From assembly GCF_000419585.1 (NCBI RefSeq), contig NZ_ATTH01000001.1, positions 2,767,001-2,831,000 of the forward strand: a stretch of 64,000 nucleotides of DNA, in the 5' to 3' direction. A program made the position numbers and the translations under genes. The notes beneath the pieces were generated by a model. It made no database searches. It was not told where the DNA came from and saw only the letters and a program-made list of their open reading frames with translations. Positions 59,921 through 64,000 of the stretch are shown here, piece after piece (the stretch's first letter is position 1; every line of letters begins with the position of its first letter). The DNA comes from Salisaeta longa DSM 21114. Its GTDB lineage: Bacteria > Bacteroidota > Rhodothermia > Rhodothermales > Salinibacteraceae.

Positions 59921-62695
59921 TTAGTGGGCGTCGAGCCAGTTATCGGCTACGCCAATGTCGACCACAATGGGTACGTCCTGCAGCGGCAGGGCGTCCTTCA
60001 TCTCGGTGTTCACCAGCGCGCGCAGGGCGTCTTCCTCCGCGGGGGCCACTTCAAACACCAGCTCGTCGTGCACCTGCAGCAGCATGCGGCTGTGGAGGCC
60101 CTCATCGTCCAGCCGCTCCTGGATGCGGTTCATTGCAATCTTGATCATATCGGCCTGCGTGCCCTGAATGGGCATGTTAACGGCCACACGCTCCGCTGCG
60201 CCACGGCGGTTGCTGTTCTTGGCATTGATGTTGGGCACGTAGCGACGGCGGCCCAGCAGCGTCTCGGCATAGCCCTTCTCCTGCGCGTCCTCCACCAGCC
60301 GGTTGAGCAGCTGCGAGACGCCGGGGTACGACTTCCGGTACTGGTTGATGAGCGTCTGGGCCTCGTCGACCTCAATGCGGAGGCGTTGCGCAAGCCCCCA
60401 GGGCGACACCCCGTACGGAATGCCGTAGTTGACTTCCTTTGCTTTGCGCCGCTGGTCGGCAGTCACCTCGTCGGGGGCGATGTCGTACACGCGGGCCGCC
60501 GCGTCGGTGTGGATGTCGCCGCCGGTGCGAAAGGTCTCCTGCATCGCCTCGTCGCCGCTCATCGACGCCAGGATGCGCAACTCGATCTGGGCGTAGTCGG
60601 CCGCCATCAGCTGCCAGTCGTCTTGCGGCACAAACGCCTTGCGCACCTCGCGGCCCACGGCGGTGCGCACCGGAATGTTTTGAAGGTTGGGGTCGCTCGA
60701 CGAGAGCCGTCCGGTGGCCGTGCGCGTTTGGTTAAAGCTGGTGTGGAGGCGCCCGGTGTCGGGATGCACAAGCTCGCCCAGTGTGTCGAGGTAGGTGCTC
60801 TTGAGCTTGTATGTGGAGCGCCAGTCGAGCACGAGGCCTGGAATCTCGTGCTCGGTGGAGAGCTCCTGCAGCACGCTTTCTTTGGTGGAGGGGCGGCCGG
60901 TGGCGGTCTTGGAGATCACCGGCAGGTCGAGCTTCTCGAAGAGGATTTCGCCGAGTTGCTGCGTCGAGTTGATGTTGAACGTCTCGCCGGCGTGCTCAAA
61001 AATCTCGGCCTCAATGCGTTCCAGCTTCTCCTGCAGCTCGGCAGAGATGCGGTCGAGGATGTCGGTGTCGATGCGGATGCCGCGGGCCTCCATGCGGGCC
61101 AGTACGCGCACGAGCGGGAACTCGATGTCGTGCACAATCGCGGTCGCCTGCACGTCGTCGAGTTTGTCGTCGAGCGTGTCGGCCAAGCGCCACGTGATGT
61201 CGGCATCCTCGCAGGCATAGCGGGCCGCGTCGTCGACGGCCACGTCGCGCATGGAGCGCTGGCTGGCCCCCTCGCCGATGAGGTCGCTGATGGGCACCAT
61301 CTTGTAGTTTAGGAGGGCGCGGGCCACGTCGGTGAGGTTGTGGGCCTCCTCGGGCGCGAGCAGGTAGTGGGCAACCATCGTGTCGTACACCGGTCCGCCC
61401 AGCACCACGCCGTGGCGCTTCATCACGAGCCAGTCGTACTTGATGTTGTGGCCTATCTTGGTGGTGTCGCGCTCCAGCACGGGCCCCAAAACGGCGAGCA
61501 CGTCCTCGGTCGTGGTGCCGTCTGGGAGCGGCGTGGGGACGTAGCGCGCGTGCTGCGCGGCCCATGCGAACGACATCCCCACGAGGCTCGCGTAGTGCGG
61601 GTCGGTAGAGGTGGTTTCGGTATCGAACGCGTAGCGCGTCTTCTCGCGTAGCGTCTCAGCAAAGTCTTCCAGCTCCTCCTTGGTCTGCACAAACGCATAG
61701 TCGACCGCCCCGGCATCAATCGTTTGCACCTCTTCATACGGGCCAAAGTCGAACGACAGCGCCGGGTCGTCGGGCGTGTCGTCACTCATGGGCGCGTCCG
61801 TCTCCGCACCGTTAAGGTCCATGCGGTCGATCAGCGAGGTAAACTCGAAGCGCTGAAAGAGCTGGCGCAGTGCAGCCTCGTCGGGGTTGGCGCGGCGCAG
61901 CTCGTGCCAGTCGTACTGCACGTCCAGGTCGGTTTTGATGCGCACGAGGCGCCGGCTCATGCGGGCCTGCTCGGCGTACTCCTTCAGGTTTTCGCCGCGC
62001 TTGCCGCCAATCTCGTCGGCATGGGCGATGATGTTTTCCATCGAGTCATATTCCCGCAGAAATTTGGCGGACGTCTTTTCGCCGATGAGCGGCACCCCCG
62101 GCACATTGTCCGACGAATCGCCCCACAGTGCCAGCATGTCGATGAACTGGGCGGGGTCCAGCGCCATCTCCTCGCGGAACGACTCGGCCGTGATAACCTC
62201 AAAATCCTGATCGCCGCGGGCCGGCTTATACATCGAGATGCGATCGGACAGGAGCTGCTTGAAGTCCTTGTCGGGCGATACGATGACGACATCGGTGTCA
62301 TCGGCCTCGGCCGAGCGCGCGAGCGTGCCGATGACGTCGTCGGCCTCCACGCCGGGCACTTCCACCACGGGGATGTCCATGGCCCGCACGATATCTTTGA
62401 TGCGCGGCAGGTTTTCGAGGAGCTCCTCGGGCGGCGGATCGCGGTGCGCCTTGTACTCCTCGTAGATGTCTTCGCGGAAGGTCCCTTCCTCGCCGGCCGC
62501 GTCGAACACAACGGCGATGTGCTCGATCGAGTGGTCGTCGATGAGCTTCAGCAGCGAGTTGGTGAAGCCAAACGCCGCCGAGGTGTTTTCACCGTTCGAG
62601 GTGATGAGCGGGCGGCTGATGAAGATGTAATGCGCACGGTACGCCAGCGCCATGGCGTCGATGAGGTACAGCGTGCGGTCGGAGGAGGTAGCCAT
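59921..62695 (-). CDS. polA: DNA polymerase I with intact proofreading domain
   Basis: PolA fills gaps and removes RNA primers in replication and repair. From the ATG at 62695 the product has 924 residues. Residues 1-290 are the 5' nuclease (LYLIDAMALAYRAHYIF, VVFDAAGEEGTFREDIYEEY). About 330-520 is the 3'-5' exonuclease, with Asp-x-Glu in YAFDTETTSTDP, and YACEDADITWRL with the late Asp; these are active-site residues, so proofreading looks intact. The polymerase has LVHPDTGRLHTSFNQTRTAT, RKAFVPQDDWQLMAADYAQI (motif A) and RRKAKEVNYGIPYGVSPW (motif B, O helix). Motif C is LLQVHDELVFEVAPAEED. Tyr757 in the O helix occupies the position that is Phe762 in E. coli. Confidence 0.97.
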   Translation of the reverse strand: MATSSDRTLYLIDAMALAYRAHYIFISRPLITSNGENTSAAFGFTNSLLKLIDDHSIEHIAVVFDAAGEEGTFREDIYEEYKAHRDPPPEELLENLPRIKDIVRAMDIPVVEVPGVEADDVIGTLARSAEADDTDVVIVSPDKDFKQLLSDRISMYKPARGDQDFEVITAESFREEMALDPAQFIDMLALWGDSSDNVPGVPLIGEKTSAKFLREYDSMENIIAHADEIGGKRGENLKEYAEQARMSRRLVRIKTDLDVQYDWHELRRANPDEAALRQLFQRFEFTSLIDRMDLNGAETDAPMSDDTPDDPALSFDFGPYEEVQTIDAGAVDYAFVQTKEELEDFAETLREKTRYAFDTETTSTDPHYASLVGMSFAWAAQHARYVPTPLPDGTTTEDVLAVLGPVLERDTTKIGHNIKYDWLVMKRHGVVLGGPVYDTMVAHYLLAPEEAHNLTDVARALLNYKMVPISDLIGEGASQRSMRDVAVDDAARYACEDADITWRLADTLDDKLDDVQATAIVHDIEFPLVRVLARMEARGIRIDTDILDRISAELQEKLERIEAEIFEHAGETFNINSTQQLGEILFEKLDLPVISKTATGRPSTKESVLQELSTEHEIPGLVLDWRSTYKLKSTYLDTLGELVHPDTGRLHTSFNQTRTATGRLSSSDPNLQNIPVRTAVGREVRKAFVPQDDWQLMAADYAQIELRILASMSGDEAMQETFRTGGDIHTDAAARVYDIAPDEVTADQRRKAKEVNYGIPYGVSPWGLAQRLRIEVDEAQTLINQYRKSYPGVSQLLNRLVEDAQEKGYAETLLGRRRYVPNINAKNSNRRGAAERVAVNMPIQGTQADMIKIAMNRIQERLDDEGLHSRMLLQVHDELVFEVAPAEEDALRALVNTEMKDALPLQDVPIVVDIGVADNWLDAH

Positions 62696-62716
62696 GCAAA
62701 GCAGGAGGTTGCGGGC

Positions 62717-62748
62717 AAGCACAAAACGTGATAAGCACAAAACGTGAT
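62717..62748. repeat. 16-bp tandem repeat between polA and the HAD gene
   Basis: AAGCACAAAACGTGAT occurs twice in direct tandem (62717-62732 and 62733-62748) in the divergent promoter region of polA and the HAD phosphatase. Each unit contains ACGTGAT, so the pair could be an operator or a slipped duplication. Confidence 0.7.
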
Positions 62749-62839
62749 GGTGGTATGCCACGCGCAAGAGCGGGTTCGCCGAACCAGCGCGGCGCGCCGT
62801 CGTGTGGAAAGGGGGACACTGTACGGTTTATCTTGCGCT

Positions 62840-63532
62840 ATGCACCTACTGTTATTTGACATCGACGGCACGTTGGTGACGGCCGACCACCGCGTGGCCC
62901 GCGCGGCGGTGGAGGACGCGCTGCACACGTGGAGCGGCCGCCGGCTGGATACGACGGGCGTCGACTTTGCGGGCCGCACCGATCGGTTCATCATGCAGAC
63001 GGTGCTGCAGCGCAACGGCATTGCCCCCACCGAGGGCGCGCTCAACGAGGCCCTTGCGGTGTATGGGCGGGCGGCGTGCGAGGCGTTTGCGGCGCCGGAT
63101 GTGCGCGCGCTGCCGGGTGCTGTGGCCCTGGTTGAGGCGCTGGCTGCGCATCCGGAGGTGCAGCTGGGGCTGGTGACGGGCAACGTGGAGGCGGTGGCCT
63201 ATCAAAAGTTGGCATTCGTCGGCTGTGCCTCCTATTTTCCCTTTGGCGGGTTCGGCGATGAACATACCGACCGAAACGACCTTCCGCCGCTTGCACAGGA
63301 GCGGGCGGCGGTGCATGCGGGGCGTGCGTTTGCGCCGCACCGCACCATTATTGTGGGCGATACCATCCACGACATCGGATGTGCGCGGGCCGCGGGGGTG
63401 CGGGCGGTAAGCGTGTGCACCGGCGCACACAGCCGCGACCAGCTGGCGCAAGCCGGCCCCGATGTGCTCCTTGACGCTTTCGATGGTCCCTCCCATTTTA
63501 TAACCGATGTCCTACATGCCCTGCGCGCCTAA
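62840..63532 (+). CDS. HAD-superfamily phosphatase, phosphoglycolate phosphatase-like
   Basis: This 230-residue protein has all HAD motifs: motif I LLFDIDGTLVTADHRVAR at the N-terminus (nucleophile Asp and acid Asp), the cap domain, motif II LGLVTGNVEAVAYQK near residue 110 (Thr/Ser role), a Lys in motif III region, and motif IV TIIVGDTIHDIGCARAAGV near residue 170. The start at ATG 62840 puts the nucleophile Asp at residue 7, typical. It resembles the Gph/haloacid family; substrates may be phosphoglycolate, pyrophosphate or a sugar phosphate. It is divergent from polA and is followed by a PP2C gene after 138 bases. Confidence 0.9.
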   Translation: MHLLLFDIDGTLVTADHRVARAAVEDALHTWSGRRLDTTGVDFAGRTDRFIMQTVLQRNGIAPTEGALNEALAVYGRAACEAFAAPDVRALPGAVALVEALAAHPEVQLGLVTGNVEAVAYQKLAFVGCASYFPFGGFGDEHTDRNDLPPLAQERAAVHAGRAFAPHRTIIVGDTIHDIGCARAAGVRAVSVCTGAHSRDQLAQAGPDVLLDAFDGPSHFITDVLHALRA

Positions 63533-63670
63533 CAGCCGCTGTTGCTTTCTCGCATGCCTGTTGCGTATTGTATTCATTGCGGTTCTTTGGTGAGTACCGT
63601 TTCGTTTTGTATCGCGTAACGGGCCCACTTGGCCTCGCGTCTCTACCGCCTGACTGACGACTCTTTCGTT

Positions 63671-64000
63671 ATGATACCCCTTACTGCACACGGCACAACA
63701 TTTCCTGGGCGCCGTGACGTCAACCAAGACGATGTGCTGCACTGCTATCCCGGCCCGGGGGCGTTCTTCTTTGCGGTGGCCGACGGCATGGGCGGCGTGG
63801 CCGGCGGAAAGATTGCCAGCGAAACGGTGCTCGATACGTGCAATGAGTACCTCGCGGTGCGCATGCAAAAACAAGTGGCCCCGAGCGATCTGAAAGAGAT
63901 TATGGGGGAGATGTACAGCCGCTGTCAGGCGGCTATTCGGGCCGTAACCGACGAGCGCCCCGATCTGGAAGGCATGGGCACCACCCTCACGTGCATGCTG
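63671..64000 (+). CDS. PP2C-family serine/threonine phosphatase, 3' end cut by window
   Basis: The frame starts at 63671 and is open to the last base of the window, giving the first 110 residues. It has the PP2C N-terminal motifs: GRRDVNQDDVLHCYPGPGAF (the RxxNQD metal motif), FFFAVADGMGGVAGGKIASE (VADGMGG, metal-binding Asp) and the beginning of EGMGTTLTCML (GTT motif, with M for S in the usual GSTL region). These are the conserved features of PPM/PP2C phosphatases that remove phosphate from Ser/Thr kinase targets. A partner kinase may lie beyond the window. Start chosen because it gives the typical short leader before the first motif. Confidence 0.92.
   Translation, partial: MIPLTAHGTTFPGRRDVNQDDVLHCYPGPGAFFFAVADGMGGVAGGKIASETVLDTCNEYLAVRMQKQVAPSDLKEIMGEMYSRCQAAIRAVTDERPDLEGMGTTLTCML

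Overview
The window looks like a chromosome segment of an extremely halophilic, high-GC member of the Rhodothermota/Bacteroidota line, close in character to Salinibacter and its relatives. The reasons are GC-rich coding with strongly acidic proteins (one ORF is 53 Asp/Glu out of 82 residues), a type IX secretion C-terminal sorting domain on a secreted protease, PorT-like and DUF5686-like envelope proteins typical of Bacteroidota, a bacillithiol gene (bshC), and split nuoC and nuoD. The genus is an inference; no rRNA gene is present to confirm it.

Layout: 0-0.9 kb holds the 3' part of a sulfotransferase-like gene. 1.1-6.9 kb is nuoABCDE, an unrecognised two-helix membrane protein, then nuoF; nuoG-N are absent. 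7.0-12.0 kb has rpe and an SDR gene on plus, facing a minus-strand run thiE, arginine deiminase-family, kynureninase-like. 12.2-18.1 kb is a lower-GC envelope cassette: two beta-propeller lipoproteins, a PrcB-like lipoprotein and a subtilisin-family protease with a T9SS tail. 18.3-24.7 kb has pcrA/uvrD, a dispersed non-coding repeat and a 1175-aa outer-membrane protein. 24.8-29.6 kb has an APC permease fused to USP domains, the hyperacidic ORF, hisD, a small membrane protein and a second, inverted copy of the repeat. 29.6-35.0 kb is a tight minus-strand operon clpX-yihY-Omp85-rlmB. 35.3-47.3 kb has a DUF5686 protein, uvrB interrupted by a large intein, and a 1.9k-residue alpha-2-macroglobulin lipoprotein. 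47.6-54.3 kb has hisC, a DUF151 nuclease, bshC, an HD hydrolase, a Mth938-like gene, rpiA and ahcY. 54.9-64.0 kb has a PorT-like barrel, small secreted and zinc-ribbon proteins, aat, a Gfo/Idh/MocA oxidoreductase, an SDR, polA, a HAD phosphatase and the 5' part of a PP2C phosphatase.

The strongest unusual signal is the uvrB intein. A 557-residue element starts with Ser and ends His-Asn before Thr. It is inserted between the Lys and Thr of the UvrB Walker A loop, carries two LAGLIDADG-type motifs, and also has an XRE-like helix-turn-helix segment. Removing it restores a normal 686-residue UvrB. Other leads are the PrcB-like/subtilisin/propeller cassette, reminiscent of the Treponema dentilisin system; the natural Tyr at the DNA polymerase I O-helix position that is Phe762 in E. 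coli; the membrane protein embedded in the complex I operon; the hyperacidic Trp-Asp repeat ORF; and the inverted pair of about 200-bp non-coding repeats. The rest is mostly ordinary housekeeping: respiration, nucleotide excision and replication repair, histidine, thiamine and pentose-phosphate metabolism, the methyl cycle and envelope biogenesis.
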